Source: Pseudomonas baltica (GTDB lineage Bacteria > Pseudomonadota > Gammaproteobacteria > Pseudomonadales > Pseudomonadaceae). Taken from it: a stretch of DNA of 64,000 nucleotides. The stretch covers positions 4,522,501-4,586,500 of the forward strand of contig NZ_CP134771.1 of NCBI RefSeq assembly GCF_031880315.1. The letters are read 5' to 3'. Positions 47,852-57,695 of the stretch are shown here, one piece after another; positions within the stretch are counted from its first letter, which is position 1; every line of letters starts with the position of its first letter. The position numbers were made by a program, and so were the translations under genes. Under the pieces are notes generated by a model that saw nothing but the letters and a program-made list of their open reading frames with translations, did not search any database and was not told the origin of the DNA.

Positions 47852-48829
47852 TTATCCCGCCGCCCGTTGCAAATACCGCTTGGCCAGCATCAGATTGGCC
47901 AACCCAAACAAACTGAACAACTGCGCCGTATTCTTTTCCAGCCCACGGTAGCGAACCTTGCGATGATTGAAGCGCACCTTGATTACCTGGAAGGGGTGCT
48001 CGACCTTGGCACGCAGTTGCGCCTTGGCATATTCAATTTTGCGCTTGACCCGATAGAGCACGCTGCCTTCGCCGTGCTGCTTGTAACTGCTTGGCCGTGC
48101 TGCAATCGACCAGATAACGTCCCGTTCAGCATGCTCCGGTCGCTTGGCCGCACCGGTGTATCCAGCGTCACCCGAAACATAGGTTTCGTCACCGTGCAGC
48201 AACTGATCAACCTGGGTGACATCCGCCACGTTAGCAGCCGTACCTATTACGCTGTGCACCAGCCCCGACGTGGCGTCGACACCAATGTGGGCCTTCATCC
48301 CAAAGTGCCACTGATTACCTTTTTTAGCCTGATGCATCTCGGGATCACGCTTGCCTTCTCGATTCTTGACCGAGGGCGGCGCGGCGATCAGGGTAGCGTC
48401 GACGATAGTGCCTTCCTTGAGCAGCAGACCTCGGCTGGCCAGATGCTGGTTAATCGTTTCAAACAGCACTCGTGTCAGCTGATGGGTTTCCAGCAAGCGA
48501 CGAAATCGCAGTAGGGTGGTGGCATCCGGTGCCGACTCACGGCCCAGGTCGATGCCGATAAAACCACGAATGGCCTGGCTGTCGTAGACGGCATCTTCGG
48601 TACCTTCATCGGAGAAACCAAAACACTGCTGCACGACATACATGCGCAGCATGCGCGACAACCCGATCGCCGGGCGCCCGCGCTTGCCTGTGGTGTCGCT
48701 ATAGAATGGAGCCACTTGCGCCTCAAGTTGTGCCCAGGGCACCAGCTGTTCAAGGTCAGCCAAGAAGCGGTCGCGACGAGTCTGCTTTTTCTTGCCGGTG
48801 TATTCGAGTTCGGAGAAGGTCTTCTGCAC
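47852..48829 (-). CDS. IS5-family transposase
   Basis: The 325-aa DDE transposase has an N-terminal DUF772 domain (about 30-110; GLSRMLRMYVVQQCFGFSDE) and a catalytic DDE-type domain with Asp in GTIVDATLIAAP, Asp in VSGDAGYTGA, and Glu in LRAKVEHPFQVIKV. It is intact in reading frame. No terminal inverted repeats could be paired: the left end is somewhere between 47700 and 47850 and the right end seems to stop at the start codon, where an unrelated coding frame begins. The element may therefore be truncated on the right. It marks the right side of the accessory segment. Confidence 0.9.
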   Translation of the reverse strand: MQKTFSELEYTGKKKQTRRDRFLADLEQLVPWAQLEAQVAPFYSDTTGKRGRPAIGLSRMLRMYVVQQCFGFSDEGTEDAVYDSQAIRGFIGIDLGRESAPDATTLLRFRRLLETHQLTRVLFETINQHLASRGLLLKEGTIVDATLIAAPPSVKNREGKRDPEMHQAKKGNQWHFGMKAHIGVDATSGLVHSVIGTAANVADVTQVDQLLHGDETYVSGDAGYTGAAKRPEHAERDVIWSIAARPSSYKQHGEGSVLYRVKRKIEYAKAQLRAKVEHPFQVIKVRFNHRKVRYRGLEKNTAQLFSLFGLANLMLAKRYLQRAAG

Positions 48830-48866
48830 GCGCGTAACAGGCTCACGGAGAGGGGGGTGGTTGAAG

Positions 48867-49139
48867 GTGCTCAGTGTGCCAAGGCTACGGGCTGTTGGCT
48901 ATTTTTGCAGCGGCTCCCTAGGGCTTTATCTTGCGCCTTGGGGGCCTGCGTCCGGAGCCTGGCTGCTGCTGCCCTTCATGGCTATGGTCATCGGCTTGAC
49001 GCATGTGTGGCGCTACCGGTGGATGTACTGGCTGTCTTCGAGCAGCACGGTGATCGGTGTGCTGGCGATGTTCATCGCAACGGAGAGCGAGCTGTCACTG
49101 ATTGCATTGTCGTTTCTGTACTTGTTCGTACAAGCTTGA
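48867..49139 (+). CDS. small membrane protein
   Basis: About 90 aa from GTG 48867 with two or three hydrophobic helices (SGSLGLYLAPWGPASGAWLLL, then LSSSSTVIGVLAMFI and ALSFLYLFV). The ribosome site is GAGAGGGG upstream. The frame is open further left into the transposase region, so the IS insertion may have taken its original N terminus or promoter. The function is unknown. Confidence 0.4.
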   Translation: MLSVPRLRAVGYFCSGSLGLYLAPWGPASGAWLLLPFMAMVIGLTHVWRYRWMYWLSSSSTVIGVLAMFIATESELSLIALSFLYLFVQA

Positions 49140-49147
49140 GCGCGCTA

Positions 49148-49615
49148 TCAACAGGATTCGCGTCGCAGGCAGTGCAGGCCCATGTGCTCATACAGCCGGC
49201 GCGCCGAATGGTTGTCTTCGCGTACCCGCAGGTCCATCGAAGCTTCGCCGCGTTGGCGATAGGTTTGCATCGCCCAGGCGAGCAATGCGCGGCCGAGCCC
49301 CCGGCGCCGGGCCCGCGGATGCACCACCAGGTCCTTGAGATAGCCGCTGGTCCAGCCCTGCACCAGCGCGATCAGGCCGTGGCTGTCCATGACCAGCAGG
49401 CACAGGGCAGGATCGTACTCGGCATTGCTGCGCCACTGCTGCTGCCAGGTGGGCCAGTCAAGCAGGTCGTCGGCATTGGCTTCGCGTAACAGGGCGTAGG
49501 CAGGTGCGGCGTCAGCGGCGTCGAACAGGCGCAGCGTTACCCCAGGCGGCCAGAGGGGGGAGGGCGTCGCCTGCTGCAGCGGCATGCGCAGCAACAGGCA
49601 ATGATCGGCCGCCAT
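49148..49615 (-). CDS. GNAT-family N-acetyltransferase
   Basis: This is a 155-aa acetyl-CoA-dependent transferase. Motif A is RARRRGLGRALLAWA with the R-R-G-L-G loop, and the end reads NHSARRLYEHMGLHC. The substrate is not predictable. ATG 49615 is chosen; an in-frame ATG at 49669 would add 18 poorly conserved residues overlapping cheV. It is the second of two minus-strand genes after cheV, 8 bases apart, so co-transcription is likely. Confidence 0.85.
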   Translation of the reverse strand: MAADHCLLLRMPLQQATPSPLWPPGVTLRLFDAADAAPAYALLREANADDLLDWPTWQQQWRSNAEYDPALCLLVMDSHGLIALVQGWTSGYLKDLVVHPRARRRGLGRALLAWAMQTYRQRGEASMDLRVREDNHSARRLYEHMGLHCLRRESC

Positions 49616-49623
49616 GCAGTGCG

Positions 49624-50523
49624 TCAGTCCGGCAGGCCGTTGACCGCCCGTGCCGCGCGAATCAGGCAATGGGTCAGCTCTGGCGAGGAGAATTTGGTCA
49701 ATACCGCGTTGGCACCGGCGGCCTTGGCCTTTTCGCTGTTCATGGCGCTGTCCAGCGAGGTGTGCAGCAGCACGTACAGGTCCTGGAAGTCCGGCGTCTC
49801 GCGCAGGCTGCGGGTCAGGGCATAGCCGTCCATCTCGGACATCTCGATGTCCGACACCAGGATGTTGATCTGCTGGGCGGTGCCTTGCAGATCCAGCAGT
49901 TGCTCGATGGCTTCCTTGGCACTGCGGGCGGTGTGGCAGGACAGGCCCAGTGTGCGCAGCGTCAGGACCGATTGCTGCAACGCTACCTGGCTGTCGTCGA
50001 CCACCAGAATGTTAGCCGTGGAGAGCATCTCGGCATCTTGCGCACTCAGGCCGGTGGCCACAGCCTCGACCTTCATCGGAGAAATGCCGTGGATGACTTT
50101 TTCGATGTCCAGCACCTGCACCAACACGTTATCGACCCGAGTCACGCCAGTGATATAGGACTTGTTGCCCGAGCCGAAGGGCGGCGGGCGAATGTCGGTG
50201 GTCAGGCAGTGCACGATCTTGCTCACGGCTTGCACGTGCAGGCCCTGCTTGGAGCGGCTCACATCCGTGACAATCAGGCAGCCACCGGCCGGGTCGAGCA
50301 GGGGCATTTCGCCGATGGCGCGGCTGAGGTCGATCACCGACAGCGAGGTACCGCGCAGCGTGGCGACGCCTTTGACGTTGGGGTGCGATTCCGGCAGGCG
50401 AGTCAGCGGTGGGCAGGGAATGATCTCGCTGACTTTCAGCAGGTTGATCGCCATCAATTTGCCGCTGCGCAGGGTGAACAGCAACAGCGACAACGAATCC
50501 GCGCGGGCTTTGGGGGACGACAT
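49624..50523 (-). CDS. cheV: chemotaxis coupling/receiver protein CheV
   Basis: The 299-aa protein is a CheW domain (about 10-150; LLLFTLRSGKLMAINLLKVS, VIDLSRAIG) fused to a response-regulator receiver (about 170-290). The phosphorylation site is the Asp in LVSDIEM, with the acidic pair ILVVDDS before it and the Lys in LTKFSS after it. It couples receptors to CheA and may act as a phosphate sink. It ends 8 bases before the GNAT gene and lies 80 bases downstream of norR on the same strand. Confidence 0.93.
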   Translation of the reverse strand: MSSPKARADSLSLLLFTLRSGKLMAINLLKVSEIIPCPPLTRLPESHPNVKGVATLRGTSLSVIDLSRAIGEMPLLDPAGGCLIVTDVSRSKQGLHVQAVSKIVHCLTTDIRPPPFGSGNKSYITGVTRVDNVLVQVLDIEKVIHGISPMKVEAVATGLSAQDAEMLSTANILVVDDSQVALQQSVLTLRTLGLSCHTARSAKEAIEQLLDLQGTAQQINILVSDIEMSEMDGYALTRSLRETPDFQDLYVLLHTSLDSAMNSEKAKAAGANAVLTKFSSPELTHCLIRAARAVNGLPD

Positions 50524-50604
50524 AAGAACCTTCTGAGTCGTGTGGGGGGAGCATTGTTGGGGTTATCGACCTGAGGGCGGCAGGCTTTAGCGTTTTGTCT
50601 GCGG

Positions 50605-52167
50605 TCATTTCAATGACAGGCGTCTGGCCATGCGATTGAGGTTAGCGCGGTCCATGCCGAGCTCCCTGGCGGCGCTGGCCCAATTGTGGTCGTGTCGGGT
50701 CAGGCACGCTTCGATCATCTGGCGTTGAAAGCTGTCGGTGGCCCGGCGCAGGTCGCCGTCCGGGGAGAACGGTAGAGGCGGCGTACCTGGGCTGGGCGAC
50801 TGATGTGCAGCCATTGGCATGTCCACTCCCTGTTCGATATCCAGGTCCCGGGCACTCAAGCCTAGCAACCGGGAGTCCGCCCGTCGGCCCCAGGCCTTGA
50901 GTGCGCTACGGCCGATCAGGTGCTCCAGTTCCCGCACATTGCCGGGCCAAGTATAGGCCAGCAGGGCGGACTGGGCGTCCGCCTCCAGGTGTAACCCGTC
51001 GAGGCCCAGGCGCGAGCGGTTGAGCTCCAGAAAGTAGCCGCTGAGCAGCAACACGTCGCGCTCACGCTCGCGCAACGGCGGAATGTGCAGCGGGAATACG
51101 CTCAAACGGTGATAGAAATCGGCGCGGTAGCGTCCCGCGCGCACTTCTTCGGCGAGGTTGCGATTGGTGGCCGCGATCACGCGCACATCTACGCTTTGAT
51201 CCTTGTCCGAACCCAGCCGCTGCAGCTGGCCGCTTTGCAGCACGCGCAACAGTTTGGCCTGGACGGTGAGCGGCAATTCACCGACCTCGTCGAGGAACAG
51301 GGTGCCGCCATCCGCCAGTTCGAATTTGCCCCGGCGGTCGGCTTGCGCGCCGGTAAAGGCGCCGCGCACATGGCCGAACAGCTCGCTCTCGACCAGGTTT
51401 TCCGGCAGGGCCGCACAATTGATGCTCACCAGTGGTGAGCGGGCGCGTGACGAGGCGCGGTGAATGGCTTGCGCGACCAGCTCCTTGCCCACCCCCGTTT
51501 CCCCGGTGACGAGTACCGTCAGGTCGCTGTGGCCGACCAGTTCGATCTCTTCCTGCAGGCGTCGGAGGGCGGGGCTCTGGCCGATCATCGGCTGGTGTTG
51601 CTGGCCGCTGGCCTGGCGGTAGATCTCAGCGCGGTGGTGCTCGTCTTCGGCGCGCCGCGCCAGATGCTGGATGCGCTCGGCCACCGTCACGGTGGCAGCG
51701 GCGAGGCTGGCGAAGGCTTGCAGGGCGCCGGGCTCCAGGTGGTCGAAGCGGTCTGGGTCGAGGGCGTCCAGGGTCAGCAAGCCCCAAGGCCGTTCATCGA
51801 TCATCAGCGGGCAACCCATGCAATCGTGTACATGCAGTTGCTCGTGCAGGCCGTCCACTAGCCCGTCATAAGGGTCGGGCAGCGGGCTGCGGCTGTCGAA
51901 GCGCGTGGGCGCCGGACTGGCCAGCAGTTGCTGGAAGCGTGGATGTTCGTCGACCTTGAAGCGTCGGCCCAGGGTGTCGGTACTCAGGCCGTCGACCGCC
52001 AGTGGGATCAGCCACTGCCCCTCAAGGCGCAGCAGTGCGGCGGCGTCGCAGGGCAGCAGAGCCCGCAGTGCGTCGAGCAAGCGACGATAACGTTCTGCCT
52101 CGGGCAGCTCTCGGGAGAGATCCTCGACCAGAGGAAGAAGGGCGGTCAGCAGGGGTTTTGCAGTCAT
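50605..52167 (-). CDS. norR: NorR, nitric-oxide-responsive sigma-54 activator
   Basis: The 520-aa regulator has an N-terminal GAF domain (about 20-170) that binds NO at a non-haem iron. A sigma-54 AAA+ domain follows (about 190-420) with Walker A GETGVGKE, GAFTGA sigma-54 loop and FLDEVGELP. A C-terminal Fis-type helix-turn-helix comes last (NWASAARELGMDRANLNRMARR). Start ATG 52167 (MTAKPLL) has GAGG upstream. It diverges from hmp, its expected target, and NorR-type half sites lie in the spacer. Confidence 0.95.
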   Translation of the reverse strand: MTAKPLLTALLPLVEDLSRELPEAERYRRLLDALRALLPCDAAALLRLEGQWLIPLAVDGLSTDTLGRRFKVDEHPRFQQLLASPAPTRFDSRSPLPDPYDGLVDGLHEQLHVHDCMGCPLMIDERPWGLLTLDALDPDRFDHLEPGALQAFASLAAATVTVAERIQHLARRAEDEHHRAEIYRQASGQQHQPMIGQSPALRRLQEEIELVGHSDLTVLVTGETGVGKELVAQAIHRASSRARSPLVSINCAALPENLVESELFGHVRGAFTGAQADRRGKFELADGGTLFLDEVGELPLTVQAKLLRVLQSGQLQRLGSDKDQSVDVRVIAATNRNLAEEVRAGRYRADFYHRLSVFPLHIPPLRERERDVLLLSGYFLELNRSRLGLDGLHLEADAQSALLAYTWPGNVRELEHLIGRSALKAWGRRADSRLLGLSARDLDIEQGVDMPMAAHQSPSPGTPPLPFSPDGDLRRATDSFQRQMIEACLTRHDHNWASAARELGMDRANLNRMARRLSLK

Positions 52168-52181
52168 AAAGACCTCGCGTA

Positions 52182-52218
52182 GTCGATATGACTCTACTCG
52201 ATTGCGAGTCATTATGAC
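52182..52218 (+). promoter_or_regulatory. NorR binding sites in the norR-hmp spacer
   Basis: GTCGATATGAC (52182-52192) and GTCATTATGAC (52208-52218) both fit GT-N7-AC, the NorR core; a third weak match, GTCATAAAGAC, overlaps the norR start at 52163-52173. The two main sites are 26 bases apart. A sigma-54-like element (TGGCAT...GTGGA, about 52260-52275) lies about 45 bases on; its -12 part is poor. Confidence 0.6.
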
Positions 52219-52325
52219 TTCATAATTATTAAGCTATTGATTTATTTGGATAATTTTTATGGCATGAAAAGTGGAATGTCTTTGGTAGACATTCATCGTG
52301 AGCCCCACGGCTCCAGGAGCTTTCT

Positions 52326-53498
52326 ATGCTGAGCCTAGAACACCGCGCCATCGTCAAAGCCACCGTCCCCTTGCTGGAAACCGGCGGCGAGGCCCTGACC
52401 ACGCATTTCTACCAACTGCTGCTGAACAAGCACTCCGAGCTGCGTCCACTGTTCAATCAGGCGCATCAGGCCGATGGCGCGCAACCTCGCGCGTTGGCCA
52501 ACGGGGTGTTGATGTACGCCAAGCACATCGATCAGTTGGACGCCCTCGGCGATCTGGTGGGGCGCATCATCAACAAGCATGTGTCGCTGCAGATCCTGCC
52601 AGAGCACTATCCGCTGGTTGGCGCCTGCCTGCTGCAATCCATCGAGGAGGTTTTGGGCAAAGAGATCGCCACCGCTGCGGTCATTGAGGCCTGGGGCGCG
52701 GCCTATGGGCAGTTGGCCGAGATTCTGATCGGTGCCGAAGAGGTGCGATATCAGCAAAATGAGCAAGCCGAAGGCGGCTGGCGTGGCGCACGGGCATTCC
52801 GCCTGAGCCGCAAGGTTGTAGAAAGCGCAGAGATCACCTCGCTGTATTTCGAACCCGTCGATGGCCAGGCGATTCTGTTTGCTGCGCCTGGGCAATACAT
52901 CGGCCTGCGGCTCTCTATCGATGGTCAGGAGCATCGGCGCAACTACTCGCTGTCGGCGCTGGCCAATCATGGGCATTACCGCATCAGCGTCAAGCGAGAA
53001 CCGGGCGGCAAGGTATCCAACTACCTGCACGACCGATTGGCCATCGGCGCCATCCTCGACCTGTTCGCCCCTGCCGGTGAGTTCACCCTCACAGACAGTG
53101 ACAAACCCTTGGTACTGATCAGCGGCGGCGTCGGTATTACCGCCACCCTGGCGATGCTCGAGGCTGCGCTACCAACCGGGCGTGCCGTGCATTTCATCCA
53201 TTGCGCGCGCAATCGCGCAGCCCACGGGTTCAGGACGCAGGTCGATGCGCTGGCCATGCAATATCCGCAGCTCAAGCGTTTTTACTGCTACGAAGAAGGG
53301 GCGGGCGCCGATGCCCTGGGCCGTCTTGATGCCAGCCTGTTGGAGCGCTGGCTGCCGCTTTCGCGTGACGTGGATGCCTGCTTTCTCGGGCCCAAGCCCT
53401 TTATGTCGGCGGTGCGCAGATTGTTGATCGCCAGCGGCGTGCCTTCGCAGCAGTGTCGGTACGAGTTTTTCGGCCCGGCCAGTGCGCTGGATCAATAA
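52326..53498 (+). CDS. hmp: flavohemoglobin / nitric oxide dioxygenase
   Basis: Hmp oxidises NO to nitrate with O2 and NAD(P)H. The 390-aa three-domain protein has an N-terminal globin (about 1-140; proximal haem His in MYAKHIDQL, distal HYPLVGA). An FAD-binding barrel follows (about 150-255; RRNYSLSAL), then an NAD domain (about 260-385; SGGVGITATLAML, FLGPKPFM). The start follows CCAGGAGC. It is divergent from norR, and NorR sites lie between them, so NO induction is expected. Confidence 0.96.
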   Translation: MLSLEHRAIVKATVPLLETGGEALTTHFYQLLLNKHSELRPLFNQAHQADGAQPRALANGVLMYAKHIDQLDALGDLVGRIINKHVSLQILPEHYPLVGACLLQSIEEVLGKEIATAAVIEAWGAAYGQLAEILIGAEEVRYQQNEQAEGGWRGARAFRLSRKVVESAEITSLYFEPVDGQAILFAAPGQYIGLRLSIDGQEHRRNYSLSALANHGHYRISVKREPGGKVSNYLHDRLAIGAILDLFAPAGEFTLTDSDKPLVLISGGVGITATLAMLEAALPTGRAVHFIHCARNRAAHGFRTQVDALAMQYPQLKRFYCYEEGAGADALGRLDASLLERWLPLSRDVDACFLGPKPFMSAVRRLLIASGVPSQQCRYEFFGPASALDQ

Positions 53499-53663
53499 AA
53501 GCGAAATCAAGCCCCTGTAACATTTGCACAGAGTTAATCGTGCATTAATCGATTTACCCTTTACTCGCTGGCGCTGCAGGGGCGTAGACTTGCGCCCACT
53601 TTTCATCTGCGGCCCTCAAATGCGGCCGCGGGTCGATTCGAACTGGCGAACAAAGGAAAACCC

Positions 53664-54170
53664 ATGAGTGACATCAATGTGCGGCTGGTCCGCGAGCGGC
53701 GTTATCTAGTGCTGCTGGGGATCATCTGTCTGGCGCTGATCGGCGGCGCGCTGTACATGCAGGTGGTATTGCAAGAGGCCCCTTGCCCCCTGTGCATCCT
53801 GCAACGCTATGCGTTGCTGCTGATCGCCATTTTCGCCTTCATCGCCGCCGCCATGCCGGGGCGCAAATCGATGACCTTTTTCGAGGGGCTGGTGGTCTTG
53901 AGTGCCTTGGGCGGGATCGCCGCCGCCGGCAATCACGCTTGGGTGCTCGCCCATCCGTCGGATAGCTGCGGCATCGATGTGCTGCAACCAATCGTCGATG
54001 GCTTGCCTATGGCGAACTGGTGGCCAATGGTCTTCCAAGTGTCTGGCTTCTGCACTACGCCGTACCCGCCGGTGCTGGGTTTGTCGCTGGCGCAGTGGGC
54101 TTTGACGGCTTTCGTGCTGACCGCTGTGATGGTGCCGCTGTGCGTTTACAGAAATCGTCGGAACGCCTAG
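53664..54170 (+). CDS. dsbB: disulfide bond formation protein DsbB
   Basis: The 168-aa quinone-linked oxidase of DsbA has four membrane helices. The redox cysteines are CPLC in the first periplasmic loop (about 41-44) and a second pair, Cys in SDSCGID and Cys in SGFCTTPYPP. It sits between hmp and the cyo operon, the arrangement seen in P. putida-type genomes. ATG 53664 follows AAGGAAAA. It is probably its own transcript, as a 560-base gap follows. Confidence 0.94.
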   Translation: MSDINVRLVRERRYLVLLGIICLALIGGALYMQVVLQEAPCPLCILQRYALLLIAIFAFIAAAMPGRKSMTFFEGLVVLSALGGIAAAGNHAWVLAHPSDSCGIDVLQPIVDGLPMANWWPMVFQVSGFCTTPYPPVLGLSLAQWALTAFVLTAVMVPLCVYRNRRNA

Positions 54171-54303
54171 CTCGCTTCAGATTCATACTTGCAGGCCGAT
54201 ACAAATTGTCGCCTGCGCGGTTTCGTCGCGGCCAATGACGATTTATTCTGGTTCATTCGCCTGCAGCCCAGATATTTCGGGCGTATCAGCGGATCTGTCA
54301 GGG

Positions 54304-54353
54304 TGCGACATCGTGTCGCAAGGACTTGAAATTACGGCCGATTGTTGCATAAT
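54304..54353 (+). promoter_or_regulatory. likely cyo promoter with operator-like palindrome
   Basis: A sigma-70 promoter TTGAAA (54326-54331) - 16 bases - CATAAT (54348-54353) precedes cyoA by about 380 bases, leaving a long untranslated leader. Directly upstream of the -35 lies a perfect inverted repeat TGCGACA-TCG-TGTCGCA (54304-54320), placed as an activator or repressor site. The rest of the 54171-54734 gap shows no gene. Confidence 0.5.
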
Positions 54354-54734
54354 TCGGAAGTAACTGTTGCTAACTAAACCGTATTCATTGAGGGGTTACC
54401 TCACTACAATCGCGGCACTTTCCGCCTTGCGGTACCGTCTGAAAACCCTCTGAATCACGCGCACACGCGCTGTTCAGAGCCTCGGGCATCCAGCTTCGCG
54501 GTGTCGTGTAGAAGGTCCCTTCAGGATGTCCTGCACCCGATGGATCGGGTCCGTTGAAGGCGTAATGCCGACGAAGCCACAATAATAGAACACCGTACTA
54601 CACTGGTCTGCCAACAGCAGCTGATCTAGAGGCATGCCCGTTTTCGATACCGATAAATGCTGACGCTTGGCAGGACGAAGTGTTGGCGATCACAACACAA
54701 TTGCATTGAAGCAAGCTGCTTTAGAGGTCGTGAG

Positions 54735-55673
54735 ATGAGCAAAAAGCGTTACCCCAGACTGTTTGGCATATTGCCCTTTTTCGGCATGCTTTTTCTCAGC
54801 GGGTGCAACTGGACCCTGCTGGATCCGAAAGGGCAGGTCGGCATCGACGAACGTAACCTGATCTTCATCGCCTTCGCCTTGATGTTGCTGGTGGTGGTTC
54901 CGGTGATCGTCATGTGCTTCATGTTCGCGTGGAAGTACCGCGCGTCCAACAAGGATGCCGATTATCAGCCCGAGTGGGCCCACTCCACCAAGATCGAACT
55001 GACGGTGTGGGGCATCCCGCTGCTGATCATTATCGCGCTCGGCTGGGTGACCTATGAATCCACTCACCGCCTTGATCCGTACAAGCCACTGGTTTCCGAG
55101 AACAAGCCCATCACCATCCAGGTTGTAGCGCTGGACTGGAAGTGGATGTTCATCTATCCGGAACAAGGCATCGCCACGGTCAACAAAGTGGTGTTCCCGG
55201 CCAATACACCGGTCAATTTCCGTATCACGTCCGACTCGGTGATGAACTCGTTCTTCATCCCGGCACTCGGCGGCCAGATCTACGCGATGGCCGGCATGCA
55301 GACCCAGCTGCACCTGATAGCCAACGAAAACGGTGTGTTTGACGGTATCTCCGCCAACTACAGCGGTGCCGGTTTCACCGGTATGAAGTTCAAAGCAGAA
55401 GCGACCTCCCAGGCTGATTTCGATGCGTGGGTCAGTAAAGTCAAGGCAGCACCTAAACAGCTTGATACGGCTGAATACGCTGAAATGGCCAAACCAAGTG
55501 AAAACAATCCTGCCGTCGAGTACAGCTCGTTTGCACCGAACCTGTTTCAGACCATCCTCGACAAGTACGAAGGTATGAACCCAGGTAAAGGTCTGCACTC
55601 CGAGCACGAAGCCGGTGGCAGTATGGAAGGGATGGACATGGGCGCGAATTCAGCTGCTGGGGCGAAGGAGTAA
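54735..55673 (+). CDS. cyoA: cytochrome bo3 ubiquinol oxidase subunit II
   Basis: The 312-aa subunit is a lipoprotein (signal peptide with lipobox LFLSGC) with two N-terminal membrane helices and a periplasmic cupredoxin-like domain (about 110-215; WKWMFIYPEQGIATVN). The CuA ligands of cytochrome c oxidases are absent, as in all CyoA. It is the first gene of cyoABCDE. ATG 54735 is chosen because it starts MSKKRYP before the signal; the frame opens further upstream without a ribosome site. Confidence 0.96.
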   Translation: MSKKRYPRLFGILPFFGMLFLSGCNWTLLDPKGQVGIDERNLIFIAFALMLLVVVPVIVMCFMFAWKYRASNKDADYQPEWAHSTKIELTVWGIPLLIIIALGWVTYESTHRLDPYKPLVSENKPITIQVVALDWKWMFIYPEQGIATVNKVVFPANTPVNFRITSDSVMNSFFIPALGGQIYAMAGMQTQLHLIANENGVFDGISANYSGAGFTGMKFKAEATSQADFDAWVSKVKAAPKQLDTAEYAEMAKPSENNPAVEYSSFAPNLFQTILDKYEGMNPGKGLHSEHEAGGSMEGMDMGANSAAGAKE

Positions 55674-55676
55674 AAG

Positions 55677-57692
55677 ATGTTCGGTAAATTAAGTCTGGAG
55701 GCGATACCGTTCCACGAGCCGATTGTGATGGTGACCCTTGCGGTCGTCGCCATATTGGGCCTGGGCCTCGTATCAGCAATCACCTACTTCAAGAAGTGGG
55801 GTTATCTGTGGACCGAGTGGTTGACCACTGTCGACCACAAACGTATCGGCGTGATGTACATCGTCGTGGCCGTGGTCATGTTGCTGCGTGGTTTTGCCGA
55901 CGCCATCATGATGCGTTCCCAGTTGGCGGTCGCTACGGGCGGCTCCACCGGCTTCTTGCCGCCGGAACACTACGACCAGATCTTCACCGCTCACGGTGTG
56001 ATCATGATCATCTTCATGGCCATGCCATTCATGATCGGTCTGATGAACATCGTGGTGCCGTTGCAGATCGGCGCACGCGACGTGGCCTTCCCGTTCCTCA
56101 ACTCCGTCAGCTTCTGGCTGTTCGTGGCTGCGGTGCTGCTGGTCAACATCTCCCTGGGTGTCGGCGAATTCGCCAAGACCGGCTGGGTGGCCTATCCACC
56201 GCTGGCGGGGCTGCAATACAGTCCGGGCGTAGGCGTTGACTACTACATCTGGGCACTGCAGATATCAGGCCTGGGTACATTGCTGACAGGGGTGAACTTC
56301 ATCGTCACCATCCTGAAGATGCGTGCGCCTGGCATGACCCTGATGAAAATGCCAGTGTTCACCTGGAACTGCCTGTGCACCGCTGTCCTGATCGCCGCTT
56401 CGTTCCCGATCCTGACTGCGACACTGCTGTTGCTGACCGCCGACCGTTACCTGGGCTTCCACTTCTTCACCAATGAACTTGGTGGGAACCCGATGATGTA
56501 CGTCAACCTGTTCTGGGCATGGGGTCACCCTGAGGTGTACATCCTGATCCTGCCAGCGTTTGGTGTCTTCTCCGAGGTCACCTCGACGTTCGCCAAGAAA
56601 CGCCTGTTCGGCTACGTATCGCTGGTCTATGCGACCATCGCCATTACCGTGCTGTCGTTCATCGTCTGGCTGCACCACTTTTTCACCATGGGTTCGGGGG
56701 CCAACGTCAACGCCTTCTTTGGCATCATGACAATGGTGATCGCGATTCCGACGGGTGTGAAAATCTTCACCTGGCTGTTCACCATGTACCGTGGTCGCAT
56801 CGAGTTCACCACTCCGATGCTGTGGACGATCGGCTTCATCGTGACCTTCAGTATCGGTGGTATGACCGGCGTATTGCTGGCCGTTCCGGGTGCTGACTTC
56901 GTACTGCACAACAGCCTGTTCCTGATTGCGCACTTCCACAACGTGATCATCGGTGGTGCCGTGTTCGGTTACCTGGCCGGTTTCTCGTTCTGGTTCCCGA
57001 AAGCCTTCGGCTTCAAGCTGAACGAGCGTCTGGGCAAGTACTCCTTCTGGTGCTGGATCGTCGGTTTCTACCTGGCGTTCATGCCGCTGTACGTGCTGGG
57101 CTTCATGGGCATGACCCGTCGCCTGAACCACACCGATAACCCAGAATGGACGCCGTGGCTGCTGGCTGCCTGGGTCGGTGCACTGTTCGTCGCTGCAGGT
57201 ATCTTCTTCCAGCTGCTGCAGCTGTACGTGTCGATTCGCGACCGTCACAAGAACCTGGACACCACGGGCGATCCATGGGATGGCCGTACGCTGGAATGGT
57301 CGACTTCGTCGCCACCGCCGTTCTACAACTTCGCTGAAGTACCAGCCGTTTCCGACCTGGACGCTTACTGGGGCATGAAAGAGCGCTCCCAGGCGACCGA
57401 AAAGGCCGCGACCTACAAGCCGATCCACATGCCACGCAACACCGGCATGGGTGTACTGATCGGTGCGTTCAGCCTGGTAATGGGTTTCGCACTCATCTGG
57501 CACATCTGGTGGGCAGCGATCATCGGTCTGGTCGGCATGATTGCCGGTGTGATCATCCGCAGCTACGACAACGATATCGACTACTACGTGCCGGTTGACG
57601 TAATAGCACGCATCGAGGGCGAACACATGAAGTCGCTGGCTGCCGCCAGTGCCGCTCATGGCCGTCTGAACTCCACGGTGGAGAAGGCTTAA
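55677..57692 (+). CDS. cyoB: cytochrome bo3 ubiquinol oxidase subunit I
   Basis: The 671-aa catalytic subunit oxidises ubiquinol and reduces O2 to water while pumping protons. About 15 helices. Haem and copper ligands are present: [10 protein letters not shown] (haem b His), [15 protein letters not shown] (CuB His and the cross-linked Tyr), VWLHHFF (two CuB His) and HFHNVIIG (two haem His). It starts 3 bases after the cyoA stop. Confidence 0.97.
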   Translation: MFGKLSLEAIPFHEPIVMVTLAVVAILGLGLVSAITYFKKWGYLWTEWLTTVDHKRIGVMYIVVAVVMLLRGFADAIMMRSQLAVATGGSTGFLPPEHYDQIFTAHGVIMIIFMAMPFMIGLMNIVVPLQIGARDVAFPFLNSVSFWLFVAAVLLVNISLGVGEFAKTGWVAYPPLAGLQYSPGVGVDYYIWALQISGLGTLLTGVNFIVTILKMRAPGMTLMKMPVFTWNCLCTAVLIAASFPILTATLLLLTADRYLGFHFFTNELGGNPMMYVNLFWAWGHPEVYILILPAFGVFSEVTSTFAKKRLFGYVSLVYATIAITVLSFIVWLHHFFTMGSGANVNAFFGIMTMVIAIPTGVKIFTWLFTMYRGRIEFTTPMLWTIGFIVTFSIGGMTGVLLAVPGADFVLHNSLFLIAHFHNVIIGGAVFGYLAGFSFWFPKAFGFKLNERLGKYSFWCWIVGFYLAFMPLYVLGFMGMTRRLNHTDNPEWTPWLLAAWVGALFVAAGIFFQLLQLYVSIRDRHKNLDTTGDPWDGRTLEWSTSSPPPFYNFAEVPAVSDLDAYWGMKERSQATEKAATYKPIHMPRNTGMGVLIGAFSLVMGFALIWHIWWAAIIGLVGMIAGVIIRSYDNDIDYYVPVDVIARIEGEHMKSLAAASAAHGRLNSTVEKA

Positions 57693-57695
57693 ATA

